Source: Clostridia bacterium
GTDB lineage: Bacteria; Bacillota; Clostridia; Oscillospirales; Acutalibacteraceae
Direction: 5' to 3'
Assembly: GCA_017428525.1 (NCBI GenBank)
Contig: JAFRQQ010000037.1
Span: forward strand, 1 to 64,000
Length of the DNA stretch: 64,000 nucleotides
Shown here: piece by piece, positions 9,009-18,570 of the stretch
Layout of the letters: each line of letters begins with the position of its first letter
Position numbering within the stretch: the stretch's first letter is position 1
Translations under genes and position numbers: made by a program
Notes under the pieces: generated by a model
What the model was told of the DNA's origin: nothing
The model's database searches: none
What the model saw: the letters and a program-made list of their open reading frames with translations, nothing else

Positions 9009-12000
9009 ATGACTATCCTGAAGAAATCATTGGCGGTTCTGCTCGCGGTCGCGCTTTTGCTCGGCACCGTTTCGGTGGCGGCCTCTGCGGAATTTAACTA
9101 TGCCAATGATGACGGCAACAGTCTGACTCTGACGCTCAAGTTTTTCCGCAAGGATGCCGAGAGCGGCGAGTGGATTGAAACGACCCGCGCAAAGCCCGGT
9201 GAGGAGCTGCAGATGTATCTCTATGCAGCGACCGATTATTACACCGGTCTGATCGATGTCGGCTTTGCGTTTGATAAGAGCTATTTTGCGCTGGATGATC
9301 ATTCGGCCGGCGATTCCGTCAGCGATATCTCCACGTTCAATGCCTCTTATATGGGCGATGCGCTTCAGATCGAAGATTATCAGCCGACCTGGTGGCCGGA
9401 GACCAGCGGTACGATCCGCCGCGGCCTCAGGGTGGAAAAGATCACGCAGGATGAAGCGGATAAGAACGGCTTCATCAGCGGCTCTCTGATGCAGACGGCC
9501 GGCACCCGCAACCAGATGCTGACCGACAGCGAATGGCTGCTCCGCTTCGATGAGATCAAGGTGCTGGATAACGACTACGTCAAGACCCCCGGGCAGGAAG
9601 GCGTTGCCTATGTGCCCGAGAAGTTTGCGATCACCACCGGCGCGGATTCCAGCGGCGGTGTTTACAGCTTCCCCAAGGGTCCCGATGAGGCGGGCGTGGA
9701 GCATTCTGCAGCGAGCCTGAAGGTTTCCGGTGATGGGTGGAATGTCAACACCACCTCGAACCCCGCTGTGATCAGCGTGTTCAGCAACATGGTGCTCGAT
9801 GCCAACGGCGGCGCGTTTGTCGGCGCTGACAGCACGGCGACCAAGACCCTCTCCGGCGTGATCGGCGAGCAGGTCACCGGCATCGATTCGAGCATTCCCC
9901 GCAAAGAGAACAGCACCTTCCTCGGCTGGTCCCTTGAGCCGAACGGCGAGGTTCTGACCGCGGCCGAGAAGGCGAATCTCTTCTATGACTATGAGGATCA
10001 GACCCTCTACGCGCAGTGGCAGGCCACCGACGACGGTGAGAACTCCTACCTGATCAAGCGCTACTATATGGATACGAACGGCGACTATCCGACGGAGCCG
10101 GATGTTGAGACGATCGAAAACGTCAGCTTCGGCACCTATCCCGTCTCCACGGCGACGACCGAGGGCTTTGTGCTTGACGAGACCCAGCCCAACGTCACCA
10201 CCGCCGTTGTGAGCGAGAGCGTGACCACGGACGCCGTGCTGTATTTCGCAAGAAGCCCCTATACCCTCAACTATCATTACACCGACAGCAACGGTGCACA
10301 GATCGACGGCTATGAGGGGATCCTCTACGGCGCGCCGCTGCCCGAATTCCAGGGCAACAACGGCAACCCTGTCCGCGAAGGCTATGAGTTCAAGGGCTGG
10401 GCGCTGACCGAAGGTGACGAGAGCACGATCGTCAACACCTCGACCATGACGATGCCCGCCAAGGACCTCGACCTCTACGCCATTGAGGAGCTTGCGACCT
10501 ACACCTACGTCTTTGACGCAGGCGAAGGCAAGTTCGAATCCAACGGCGAACCCCTTCTGACCTATGAGTATCAGTACAATGATACGCCGGAAGAAGCGGA
10601 AGCGCCCGTGCGCGAAGGCTATGACTTCATCGGCTGGGATAAGGACCTGCCCGATCAGGTGACCGGCGATGAGGAATTCACCGCGATCTACAGCCCGATT
10701 GAGTATACGCTGACCTGGCTGGATGCCGACGGCGAGCAGATCGATCAGGGCAAATTCTACTTCGAGGATGAGATCGACAGCTCCTTCGTGCCGGAAGGCT
10801 ACAAAGAGGATGCCTGGATCAACACCGCGGACAACACCACGGTGACCTTCCCCTTCAGCATGCCCGCAGAGGATGTGACCCTGCAGGCGGCCGAGGATGC
10901 GGCGACCTACAAGGCGTTCTTCATGGTGGATGATGAAGAGTACGACGTGACCGAGAACGTCGTCGACAGCGACATCAAGCTGCCGGATGAGAACCCGACC
11001 AAGGAAGGCCACACCTTCCTGATGTGGGATCCCGAGCCCGGTATTCAGGAAGCTGAAGATATGTATTTCGACGCCGTGTTCGAGATCAACGATTGCACGC
11101 TGATCTATGACCCCAACGGCGGCGAATTCGAAGCGATTCCCAACGGCTTCGAGGCTGACCCGGACGGCAGAATTTCCACGACTGCCGAGTTCGGCGCCGA
11201 CGTCGCAGTGCCCGGCGATCCCGTCAGAGAAGGCTGGGTCTTCGCCGGCTGGGATAAGGAAACGCCCACGACCATGCCCGCAGGTGAGGAAACGATGATT
11301 GCGGACGAGCCCGCACATATCACCGTGATCACCGCGCAGTGGAGAGCGGAGCAGCATACGCTGACCTTCGACGCCAACGGCGGCGAATATGCCGACGGCT
11401 CTGAAAAGATCACGATCACGGATTACACGGATGCGGATATCACCGACCGCACGCCGACCGATGATCCCACGAGAGACGGCTACGTCTTCAACGGCTATGC
11501 CCCCGCGCTGAACAACGACGAGATGCCCACCACGATGCCCGGCACGGACAAGACCTATGTCGCGCAGTGGGATCCGGAGCAGCACACCGTGACCTTTGAT
11601 CCGACCGGCGGCGAAGCGGATTATGACGGCACGCCCGCCACGATCGACGACATTGTCGGCTACACCGATGATCCGATAAATATGCCCCCGGATCCCGTCT
11701 GGGAAGGCCACGAGTTCGAAGGCTGGTTCGACGTTGATTCCGGCGACGGCCCCGTTGATCTGGACAAGATCCCCGCAAAGGATACGGATCTGATCGCGCA
11801 GTGGAGCACGACGGAGTTCAACGCCTACTTCAACGCCAACGGCGGTCACTTCGGCGATGACGAAACCGATACCCTCAAGGTCGTTCCCACCGCTTACGGC
11901 GATACGATCCAGAAGCCCGATGATCCCGTCAGAGACGGCTATGATTTCGACGGCTGGGATCCGGTGCCTGCCGAAATGCCCAACAGCGACATCACCTTCA

Positions 12001-15000
12001 ATGCAAAGTGGACGCCCTCCGCGACCGGAGAAGCAGCATACATTATTAATATCTATTTAGAGAATCCCGCAGAGCCCGGCACCTATCTTGATCCGACGCA
12101 GCAGACCGGCACCGTGGTCGACGGCGAAACGATCGAGATCACGGACGGCACCTCCGATGCAGACGTTGTGATCAGCTATGAGGGCCTGAATGATTCTCCT
12201 GCCAATGAGCCCGATCCCGACAACGCGAACAATACGCTGGCCATCACGGCAGTCGAGGGCGCAGAGAACGTCCTGAACGCTTACTTCAAGCTCAAGACCT
12301 TCACCGTCAACTTCGATGAAAACGACGGCGAGATCGAGGAAGGCAGCAACGAAGTGATCGGCTACTACGGCGACGAGCTGAAAGCGCCCACCGTCAGCAG
12401 AGAAGGCTACAACCTCAAGGGCTGGCAGAACGATGACACCGGCGAGATCGAAGAGGTTCCCGCCACCATCACCGAGGATGCTTCCTACACCGCGCAGTGG
12501 GAGAAGAAGACCAACACCGTCACCTTCAACATTAACGGCGAGGAATACAAGACCGAGACGTTTGAGTACGGCGATCCCATCGTGCCTCCGACCTACACCG
12601 CGCCTGACGGCTATACGTTCCCAGGCTGGGATATCCCCGATGGCAAGACCATGGGCGATGAGCCGCAGACCTATGATGCGACGCTTGTCCCGATCGACTA
12701 CACGCTGAGCTATGTCGTCACCGGCGATGTGCCGAGCGGCTTCAGCACACCTACCACGCAGGAAGGCCTGCATGTGGGCGACACCCCGACGCTGGCCGAT
12801 GTGACGGTTCCCGAAGGCTACACCTTCAACGGCTGGAAGATCGAGAATGTGACCTACGATCCCGGCACCGATTACACGATGCCCGCGAAGAACGTGGTTG
12901 CTTCCGGTTCCTTCACCGCGCAGGAATTCCTGATTGACTTCGATACCGACGGCGGCAACTATGTCCCGCACGAGAAGCATAAGGTCGGCGATGACATTAT
13001 CGCAGACAATCTGCCCTCGACCTCGAAGGAAGGCTTCAACTTCCTGTATTGGGAAGATGAGGACGGCAATGAAGTGACCGACTTCACGATGCCCGCAAAG
13101 GATATCACCCTTAAGGCAGTCTACGAAGAGATCCCGACCTACACCGTCACCTTCGATCTCGACGGCGGCAACATTGACGGCAACACGACGAATCCGACGC
13201 AGACCGGCCCTGCCGGCGACCCGATCACGCAGCCCGCTGATCCCGTGAAGGAGCACTACACCTTCGGCGGCTGGGATCCCGCAGTGGATGCGACCATCCC
13301 CGACGGCGGCGCGACCTATACCGCACAGTGGACCGAGGATCCGACCTATACGGTGACCTTCGATCTCGACGGCGGCAACATCGGCGGCGACACGACGAAC
13401 CCGACGCAGACCGGCTATGTCGGCGACCCGATTACGACGCCTGCTGATCCCACGAAGGACGGCTTCAACTTCGCCGGCTGGGATCCCGCGGTGGATGCGA
13501 CCATCCCCGATGGCGGCGCGACCTATACCGCACAGTGGACGACCGTTCCGACCTATACCGTGACCTTCGATCTGGACGGCGGCAACATTGACGGCAACAC
13601 CGAGAATCCGACGCAGACCGGCCCTGCCGGTGACCCGATCACCAAGCCCGCTGATCCCACGAAGGACGGCTTCACCTTCGCCGGCTGGGATCCCGCAGTG
13701 GATGCCACGATTCCCGAAGGCGGCAAGACCTATACCGCGAAGTGGACGCCGGTTCCGACCTATACCGTGACCTTCTATCTCAACGGCGGCAACATTGACG
13801 GCAACACCACGAATCCGACGCAGACCGGCCCTGCCGGCGACCCGATCACGCAGCCCGCTGATCCCGTGAGAGACGGCTACACCTTCGGCGGCTGGGATCC
13901 CGCAGTGGACGCCACCATTCCCGAGGGCAACAAGACCTATGTGGCGCAGTGGACGCCGATCCCGACTTACACTGTGACCTTCGACCTCAACGGCGGCAAC
14001 ATCGACGGCAGCACCGTCAGCCCGACGCAGACCGGCAAGGCCGGCGACCCGCTGACCAAGCCTGCTGATCCCACGAGAGACGGCTACACCTTCGCCGGCT
14101 GGGATCCCGCAGTGGATGCCACCATTCCCGAAGGCGGCCAGACCTATACCGCACAGTGGACGCCGATCCCGACCTACACCGTGACCTTCGATCTGGACGG
14201 CGGCAACATTGACGGCGACACCACGAACCCGACGCAGACCGGCTACGCAGGCGATCCGATCACGACGCCCGCGGATCCCACGAAGGACGGCTTCAACTTC
14301 GCCGGCTGGGATCCCACTGTGGATGCGACCATCCCCGAGGGCGGCGCAACCTATACCGCACAGTGGACGACCATTCCGACCTATACCGTGACCTTCGATC
14401 TGGACGGCGGCAACATCGACGGCAACACCGAGAATCCGACGCAGACCGGCCCGGCGGGTGACCCGATCACCAAGCCTGCCGATCCCACGAAGGACGGCTT
14501 CACCTTCACCGGCTGGGATCCCGCAGTGGATGCCACCATTCCCGAAGGCGGCAAGACCTATGTGGCACAGTGGGAGGAGAACGCTCCTGCAACGCATACC
14601 GTGACCTACTACCTGGCAGACGGCGACGATACGCCGTATCAGACCGATACCTATGCAGAGGGTGAGACCATCACTCCGGCGGCCGATCCGACGTCGGAAG
14701 GCTTCACGTTCGACGGCTGGGTGGATAAGGACGGCAACGCGCTGCCTTCCACCATGGGCACCGACGACATCACGGTCTTTGCGAAGTGGACGCCCAAAAC
14801 GTACACGGTCACCTACATCAACGAGGGTGAAGTGTATCAGACCTATCCGGATGTCCTGTTTGGCGCCGAAGTGCCCAAGCCGGCAGATCCGACCTCTTCC
14901 GATCCTGCCAAGACCTTCGCCGGCTGGGATAAGAGTATCCCCGCAACCATGCCTGCTGAAGATCTGACCTTCACGGCGACTTACATCACGGCGGAGCCGG

Positions 15001-15650
15001 GCGAGTACACCGCGACCTACATCGTTGACGGCAACACCTATAAGGCCTACACCGTCAAGGAAGGCGATCCGGTGCCCGTGCCCGAAGCACCCGAGAAGTT
15101 CGCATTCCGCTTCAAGGGCTGGACGCCCGAAGTGCCCGACACGATGCCTGCAGAAGACCTTGTCTTCGAGGCTGAGTGGGAGCTGGATCCCACCTTCGTG
15201 GCTGTGGTCGTCGGCGGCACCGTCATCGGCGGCGCGGCGATCGCGGGCATCATCGGCACGAATACCGCGCTGATTACCGGCGCTGCAATCGTCGGCGGTG
15301 TCCTCGTGATCACGCTTGCGAAGCACACGCACACCGTGAAGTACCTTGTTGACGGCGAGCTCTATCGCTTCTACATCGTGCTCGAAGGCACGAAGATCCC
15401 CGTTCCGAAGGATCCGACCAAGGACGGCGCGACCTTCGAGGGCTGGACGCCTGACGTTCCCGAGAAGATGCCCGCGAATGATCTGACCTTCGAGGCCACT
15501 TGGGATACCGATGAGAAGCCTGCTTCCGACGACACGGATGTCAAGATTCCCGACACCGGTTCCGTTGCCGGCATCGCGGCCTTCACCGCCATCTCCGGCG
15601 CTGCCGCAGCTGCCTTCCTCTACATGAAGAAGAAGAGAGACGAGGACTGA
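9009..15650 (+). CDS. Giant InlB B-repeat surface protein with sorting-signal-like C-terminus
   Basis: A 2213-residue exported protein. A signal peptide (residues 1 to about 27, ending AASAE) is followed by a region of about 225 residues rich in beta strands. From about residue 257 there is a long series of InlB B-repeat (Listeria-Bacteroides) modules, recognised by a strand of the type YTVTFDLDGG, the core F.GWDP and the end Y.AQW. Seven of these at 13134-14582 are near-identical 69-residue copies. Between the last repeats is a glycine-rich hydrophobic stretch (about 2063-2103) that looks like one or two membrane segments. The end has IPDTG (2180-2184), a hydrophobic segment and KKKRDED, resembling an LPXTG sorting signal. 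It is probably a wall-anchored adhesin or scaffold. The acidic, Thr-rich composition fits an exposed surface protein. Ligand unknown. Confidence 0.88.
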   Translation: MTILKKSLAVLLAVALLLGTVSVAASAEFNYANDDGNSLTLTLKFFRKDAESGEWIETTRAKPGEELQMYLYAATDYYTGLIDVGFAFDKSYFALDDHSAGDSVSDISTFNASYMGDALQIEDYQPTWWPETSGTIRRGLRVEKITQDEADKNGFISGSLMQTAGTRNQMLTDSEWLLRFDEIKVLDNDYVKTPGQEGVAYVPEKFAITTGADSSGGVYSFPKGPDEAGVEHSAASLKVSGDGWNVNTTSNPAVISVFSNMVLDANGGAFVGADSTATKTLSGVIGEQVTGIDSSIPRKENSTFLGWSLEPNGEVLTAAEKANLFYDYEDQTLYAQWQATDDGENSYLIKRYYMDTNGDYPTEPDVETIENVSFGTYPVSTATTEGFVLDETQPNVTTAVVSESVTTDAVLYFARSPYTLNYHYTDSNGAQIDGYEGILYGAPLPEFQGNNGNPVREGYEFKGWALTEGDESTIVNTSTMTMPAKDLDLYAIEELATYTYVFDAGEGKFESNGEPLLTYEYQYNDTPEEAEAPVREGYDFIGWDKDLPDQVTGDEEFTAIYSPIEYTLTWLDADGEQIDQGKFYFEDEIDSSFVPEGYKEDAWINTADNTTVTFPFSMPAEDVTLQAAEDAATYKAFFMVDDEEYDVTENVVDSDIKLPDENPTKEGHTFLMWDPEPGIQEAEDMYFDAVFEINDCTLIYDPNGGEFEAIPNGFEADPDGRISTTAEFGADVAVPGDPVREGWVFAGWDKETPTTMPAGEETMIADEPAHITVITAQWRAEQHTLTFDANGGEYADGSEKITITDYTDADITDRTPTDDPTRDGYVFNGYAPALNNDEMPTTMPGTDKTYVAQWDPEQHTVTFDPTGGEADYDGTPATIDDIVGYTDDPINMPPDPVWEGHEFEGWFDVDSGDGPVDLDKIPAKDTDLIAQWSTTEFNAYFNANGGHFGDDETDTLKVVPTAYGDTIQKPDDPVRDGYDFDGWDPVPAEMPNSDITFNAKWTPSATGEAAYIINIYLENPAEPGTYLDPTQQTGTVVDGETIEITDGTSDADVVISYEGLNDSPANEPDPDNANNTLAITAVEGAENVLNAYFKLKTFTVNFDENDGEIEEGSNEVIGYYGDELKAPTVSREGYNLKGWQNDDTGEIEEVPATITEDASYTAQWEKKTNTVTFNINGEEYKTETFEYGDPIVPPTYTAPDGYTFPGWDIPDGKTMGDEPQTYDATLVPIDYTLSYVVTGDVPSGFSTPTTQEGLHVGDTPTLADVTVPEGYTFNGWKIENVTYDPGTDYTMPAKNVVASGSFTAQEFLIDFDTDGGNYVPHEKHKVGDDIIADNLPSTSKEGFNFLYWEDEDGNEVTDFTMPAKDITLKAVYEEIPTYTVTFDLDGGNIDGNTTNPTQTGPAGDPITQPADPVKEHYTFGGWDPAVDATIPDGGATYTAQWTEDPTYTVTFDLDGGNIGGDTTNPTQTGYVGDPITTPADPTKDGFNFAGWDPAVDATIPDGGATYTAQWTTVPTYTVTFDLDGGNIDGNTENPTQTGPAGDPITKPADPTKDGFTFAGWDPAVDATIPEGGKTYTAKWTPVPTYTVTFYLNGGNIDGNTTNPTQTGPAGDPITQPADPVRDGYTFGGWDPAVDATIPEGNKTYVAQWTPIPTYTVTFDLNGGNIDGSTVSPTQTGKAGDPLTKPADPTRDGYTFAGWDPAVDATIPEGGQTYTAQWTPIPTYTVTFDLDGGNIDGDTTNPTQTGYAGDPITTPADPTKDGFNFAGWDPTVDATIPEGGATYTAQWTTIPTYTVTFDLDGGNIDGNTENPTQTGPAGDPITKPADPTKDGFTFTGWDPAVDATIPEGGKTYVAQWEENAPATHTVTYYLADGDDTPYQTDTYAEGETITPAADPTSEGFTFDGWVDKDGNALPSTMGTDDITVFAKWTPKTYTVTYINEGEVYQTYPDVLFGAEVPKPADPTSSDPAKTFAGWDKSIPATMPAEDLTFTATYITAEPGEYTATYIVDGNTYKAYTVKEGDPVPVPEAPEKFAFRFKGWTPEVPDTMPAEDLVFEAEWELDPTFVAVVVGGTVIGGAAIAGIIGTNTALITGAAIVGGVLVITLAKHTHTVKYLVDGELYRFYIVLEGTKIPVPKDPTKDGATFEGWTPDVPEKMPANDLTFEATWDTDEKPASDDTDVKIPDTGSVAGIAAFTAISGAAAAAFLYMKKKRDED
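13134..14582 (+). repeat. Seven tandem 207-bp coding repeats (69-residue InlB B repeats)
   Basis: Copies begin at 13134, 13341, 13548, 13755, 13962, 14169 and 14376, exactly 207 bp apart, each opening with the codons for PTYTVTF. Copies 2 and 3 closely match copies 6 and 7, so a 414-bp double unit seems to have been duplicated. The 207-bp units are prone to recombination and to misassembly in short-read data. Confidence 0.95.
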
Positions 15651-15685
15651 GTCCGGAAAAGCATCTGATCCCATAACTGAACGCA

Positions 15686-15718
15686 CACGCCGCAGCCAAT
15701 CGGTTGCGGCGTGTTTTT
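15686..15718 (+). terminator. Terminator of the giant repeat protein
   Basis: A 12-bp stem with one G-T pair (15686-15697 with 15702-15713), an AATC loop and TTTTT. It ends at the edge of the convergent GerA-family gene. Confidence 0.9.
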
Positions 15719-17152
15719 CTATTTGTGCGCAGACGGTGCGGCCTCGCGTTCCCGGCGCGGCAGCGGAAAGCGCAGCAGCAGGTGCAGCAGCGCGCGGGGA
15801 TGAAACGGCAGCAGGGGGTAAAGATAGCACTGCCCGGTGACGGTTTTCGTCGTCGCGATCTCGATGATCAGCAGCAGGATCCCCGCTGCAAAGCCACAGA
15901 CGTGGAACAGCGCGGTGAGCACGATCAGCAGCATCCGAAACAGCTTGAACGCGTAGCCGAGTTCAAAGCTGGGCTGCGTGAAATTCGTCATGGCCACAAA
16001 CGCCATATAGAGCACGACCTCCGGCACGAACCACCCGGCCGTCACGGCAAATTCTCCGAGCACGAGCGTGCCGACCACGCCGAAGGAGCTGCTCAATGCG
16101 TTCGGCGTGTTGTTTGAGGCCAGGCGCATCGCGTCGATCACAAGCTCCACGATCAGCAGCTGCGCGGCAATCGGTACAGTGTTCGGATGCTCGATTTTGA
16201 TGAAATCCAGCCAGGCGGGGATCCAATCCGGCCGGTCGATCAGCAGATACCAGACCGGGATCAGCAGCAGCGTGAGCGCAAAGATCAGCATGCGCGCCAC
16301 GCGCAGATAGGAGCCGATCACCGGCGAGAGATAGTAATCGTTCGTATCCTGCAGGAAATCAAAAATACCGGCGGGAATTATCATCGCGGAGGGGGAATGA
16401 TCGATCAGAATCACGATCCGCCCCTCGAGCACGGCGGCCGCCGTGGCGTCCGGCCGCTCCGTATAGCGCACCTTCGGGAAGGGATTGTACCATTGCTTGG
16501 GCACAAGGCATTCGATCAGGCTGGCCTGCCCCATGGTCAGCGCCTCCGGCCGGATCGACGCAAGCTTCCGCCGCAGCGTTGCCAGCTGCTTCGGATCTGC
16601 GTGCCCGGCATGAAAGCACAGAACGACGTCCGTTTTCGAGGCAGTGCCGATCTGATGCAGCTCCATTGTGAGCCGCGGATCGCGCAGCTTGCGCCGCACC
16701 AGCCCCGTGTTGACCGTCAGCGCCTCCACAAAGCCGTCGTGCGGGCCGCGCAGCACACGGTCATTCTCCGGCTCGCCGATCGATCGCGTCGGCGTCAGGC
16801 GCAGATCGGTCAGCAACAGGCGGCTGCAGCCCTCGATCAGGCAGCCGACAGCGCCGGACAGCACCGCCGTGCAGAAGGCCTCGACGGTCTCCGCGGTCAG
16901 AATGGCCAGATGCGGCAGCGCGGCGGGCAAGGCTGCGCCGTCATCGGCAAAGGCGGATGCCGGCAGCGCGCACAGCGCCGCGACGACCTTATCCGCCTGC
17001 TCCTTCTGACACAGACCGTCCGTAAAATAGACCTTCGCCGTGCGATCGGAGAGTTGCACCGTGCGGCAGATCAGATCGAAGCTCGCCTCCAGACGCAGCG
17101 CCTGCGCCAGCGTCTCGGCGGCGGCCGGAAACGCCGAAGAAATTGCGGCCAT
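15719..17152 (-). CDS. GerA-family spore germination protein (GerXA / SpoVAF type)
   Basis: A 477-residue membrane protein of the GerA/SpoVAF family, subunit A of germinant receptors in the spore inner membrane. Visible family features are the segment RGPHDGFVEALTVNTGLVRRKLRDPRL, the NPFPKVRYTERPD stretch, IDHSPSAMIIP, and four to five hydrophobic helices in the second half. The start is taken at 17152 (MAAISS). An ATG at 17167 is possible, but it sits right against the T-run of the upstream terminator, and neither has a strong ribosome binding site. No GerB or GerC partner is adjacent, so it could be an orphan receptor subunit or a SpoVAF-like protein. The SleC-like pair lies immediately upstream, which supports a role in germination. 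Confidence 0.88.
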   Translation of the reverse strand: MAAISSAFPAAAETLAQALRLEASFDLICRTVQLSDRTAKVYFTDGLCQKEQADKVVAALCALPASAFADDGAALPAALPHLAILTAETVEAFCTAVLSGAVGCLIEGCSRLLLTDLRLTPTRSIGEPENDRVLRGPHDGFVEALTVNTGLVRRKLRDPRLTMELHQIGTASKTDVVLCFHAGHADPKQLATLRRKLASIRPEALTMGQASLIECLVPKQWYNPFPKVRYTERPDATAAAVLEGRIVILIDHSPSAMIIPAGIFDFLQDTNDYYLSPVIGSYLRVARMLIFALTLLLIPVWYLLIDRPDWIPAWLDFIKIEHPNTVPIAAQLLIVELVIDAMRLASNNTPNALSSSFGVVGTLVLGEFAVTAGWFVPEVVLYMAFVAMTNFTQPSFELGYAFKLFRMLLIVLTALFHVCGFAAGILLLIIEIATTKTVTGQCYLYPLLPFHPRALLHLLLRFPLPRREREAAPSAHK

Positions 17153-17167
17153 TGTATCACATCCCAT

Positions 17168-17197
17168 AAAAAATCGGTGACACGCAGTCACCGATTT
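17168..17197 (-). terminator. Hairpin between the SleC-like gene and the GerA-family gene
   Basis: A perfect 11-bp stem (17171-17181 with 17187-17197) runs into TTT on the minus strand. It ends only about 16 bp before the GerA-family start. It may terminate the upstream operon or act as an attenuator for the germination gene. Confidence 0.8.
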
Positions 17198-17213
17198 ATT
17201 GTTTACCGATTCG

Positions 17214-18557
17214 TCAGCGATATTCGTTATACATCTGCACAATGGCGTTCCAGGTCAGCGGGCCCACGACGCCGCTCTGCGGCAGATTCTTCAGGCGCTG
17301 CACGGCCTGCACCGCCGCCTTTGTCTGATTGCCGTAGATGCCGTCCACGGCGATCAGCGGCACGGCGCTGTTGTTTTGCGCGATCGTGCGCAGGTAGGTC
17401 TGAATCTGCACAACAACTTTGCCGCTTGTGCCGACAATCAGCGTATAGCCCGGGTAGAGCAGGGAAGAATAGCTGCGGTATTCCTCCGGCAGAGAGTTCA
17501 GCGTGCTGAAATAGACGTCCTGCAGGGCATACCAGGTCTGCCGCCCGACCAGACCGTCGACCGTCAGGCCGTAATAGCTCTGGAAGGCGCGCACGGCTTC
17601 CTCTGTCTGCGGGCCGAAGATGCCGTCCACCGCCACCTCCGGCAGCTCGGCGTTGAAATAGCCGAGAAATTCCAGATAATACTGCACGAGCTTGACGTCG
17701 CTGCCCCGGTCGCCGCGCCGCAGCACCGCGCTGAAGATGCGGTCCACCTCGCTGATCGTGATGCCTTCCGAATACAGCTCGGACACGCGCTTGACCGCGT
17801 TGTAGACCTGCTTGATCTTATACCAGGTCGCCTTGCCGACGATGCCGTCCGGCGTCAGGTTGAAGATGCGCTGGAATTCCTTGACGGCGGCCGTCGTGCT
17901 CGCCTCGAAGAAGCCGTTTGTTTCCGGAATGGACGGAATCGCCGGGTAGTTGGCGGCAATGCGGTTGAGTTCGCGCTGAATCGTGCGCACATCCTCGCCG
18001 ACCGCGCCCTGCCGCAGCAGCACGCCGGGATAGCTTTCCCCGATGTTCTTGACCGGCGCGTTGCTGACGATGCGGATATCGTTGCCGTAATAATAGCGCA
18101 GGATCTCCAGCGGCGAGCGGCCCTGATTGGCCAGCGTCACGGTGCCCCACTGCGAAAGCCCGCGGCAGGTGACGGTTTTGCCGTCGCAATACTCTGTGAA
18201 ATAGGGCTGAATCTGCTCGCCCTTGACCACATAGCTGTTGAAAATCTCATCCACAATACGGTTGATGGAGGCGAAAATATTGCGCCCGTAGACAAAGGCC
18301 TGATCGTAGGAGGTGGAGTTCGTGATGTCGAAATCATAGCCGCGGCTGCGATAGTATTCCGTATAGACGCGGTTCATCGTGAATGAAAGGATGGCGTAGA
18401 TATTCGCGCGCAGGGCGTTTTCCGGCCAGGTGGGATAGATTTCGCTCGAGGCGACGTTCTTGATGTAGTTGCCGAAGGGAATGCGGACGTTATCGGCATC
18501 CGCGGTCGGCCGGCCGAGATGCACGGTGATATAATCGGGAATCACAGGGGTTTCCAT
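17214..18557 (-). CDS. SleC-like spore cortex-lytic protein: SpoIID-like domain plus three peptidoglycan-binding domains
   Basis: The 447-residue product starts METPVIPDYITVHLG. The first half resembles the SpoIID/LytB-like part of clostridial SleC-type proteins (NYIKNVASSEIYPTW, then ITNSTSYDQAF and CRGLSQWGTVTLANQG). Three PG_binding_1 repeats follow, each ending in a VDGI.G..T-type or DG.VG..TW signature. SleC-type proteins degrade spore cortex peptidoglycan during germination. The start at 18557 has GAGGGTGGTGAC upstream, and the gene begins 13 bp after the stop of a gene encoding what looks like the missing N-terminal domain of the same family. No signal peptide is present. A GerA-family gene follows. 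Confidence 0.82.
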   Translation of the reverse strand: METPVIPDYITVHLGRPTADADNVRIPFGNYIKNVASSEIYPTWPENALRANIYAILSFTMNRVYTEYYRSRGYDFDITNSTSYDQAFVYGRNIFASINRIVDEIFNSYVVKGEQIQPYFTEYCDGKTVTCRGLSQWGTVTLANQGRSPLEILRYYYGNDIRIVSNAPVKNIGESYPGVLLRQGAVGEDVRTIQRELNRIAANYPAIPSIPETNGFFEASTTAAVKEFQRIFNLTPDGIVGKATWYKIKQVYNAVKRVSELYSEGITISEVDRIFSAVLRRGDRGSDVKLVQYYLEFLGYFNAELPEVAVDGIFGPQTEEAVRAFQSYYGLTVDGLVGRQTWYALQDVYFSTLNSLPEEYRSYSSLLYPGYTLIVGTSGKVVVQIQTYLRTIAQNNSAVPLIAVDGIYGNQTKAAVQAVQRLKNLPQSGVVGPLTWNAIVQMYNEYR

Positions 18558-18570
18558 GCCGTCACCACCC

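Noticed and set aside
9027..11849. A 940-residue minus-strand open frame opposite the same gene
   Set aside because: Same shadow effect; composition untypical of protein and no start signal.
13134..14582. Regular repeats as a possible CRISPR array
   Set aside because: The 207-bp units are coding, contiguous and in frame, with no short repeat/spacer alternation.
12057..15830. A 1257-residue minus-strand open frame opposite the giant repeat gene
   Set aside because: It is a mirror of the repeats in a codon-biased GC-rich gene, rich in Arg/Gly/His, with no ribosome binding site or recognisable domain, and it runs through the terminator.
17153..17242. Longer N-terminus for the GerA-family protein
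   Set aside because: It would run through the terminator hairpin and into the end of the SleC-like gene.
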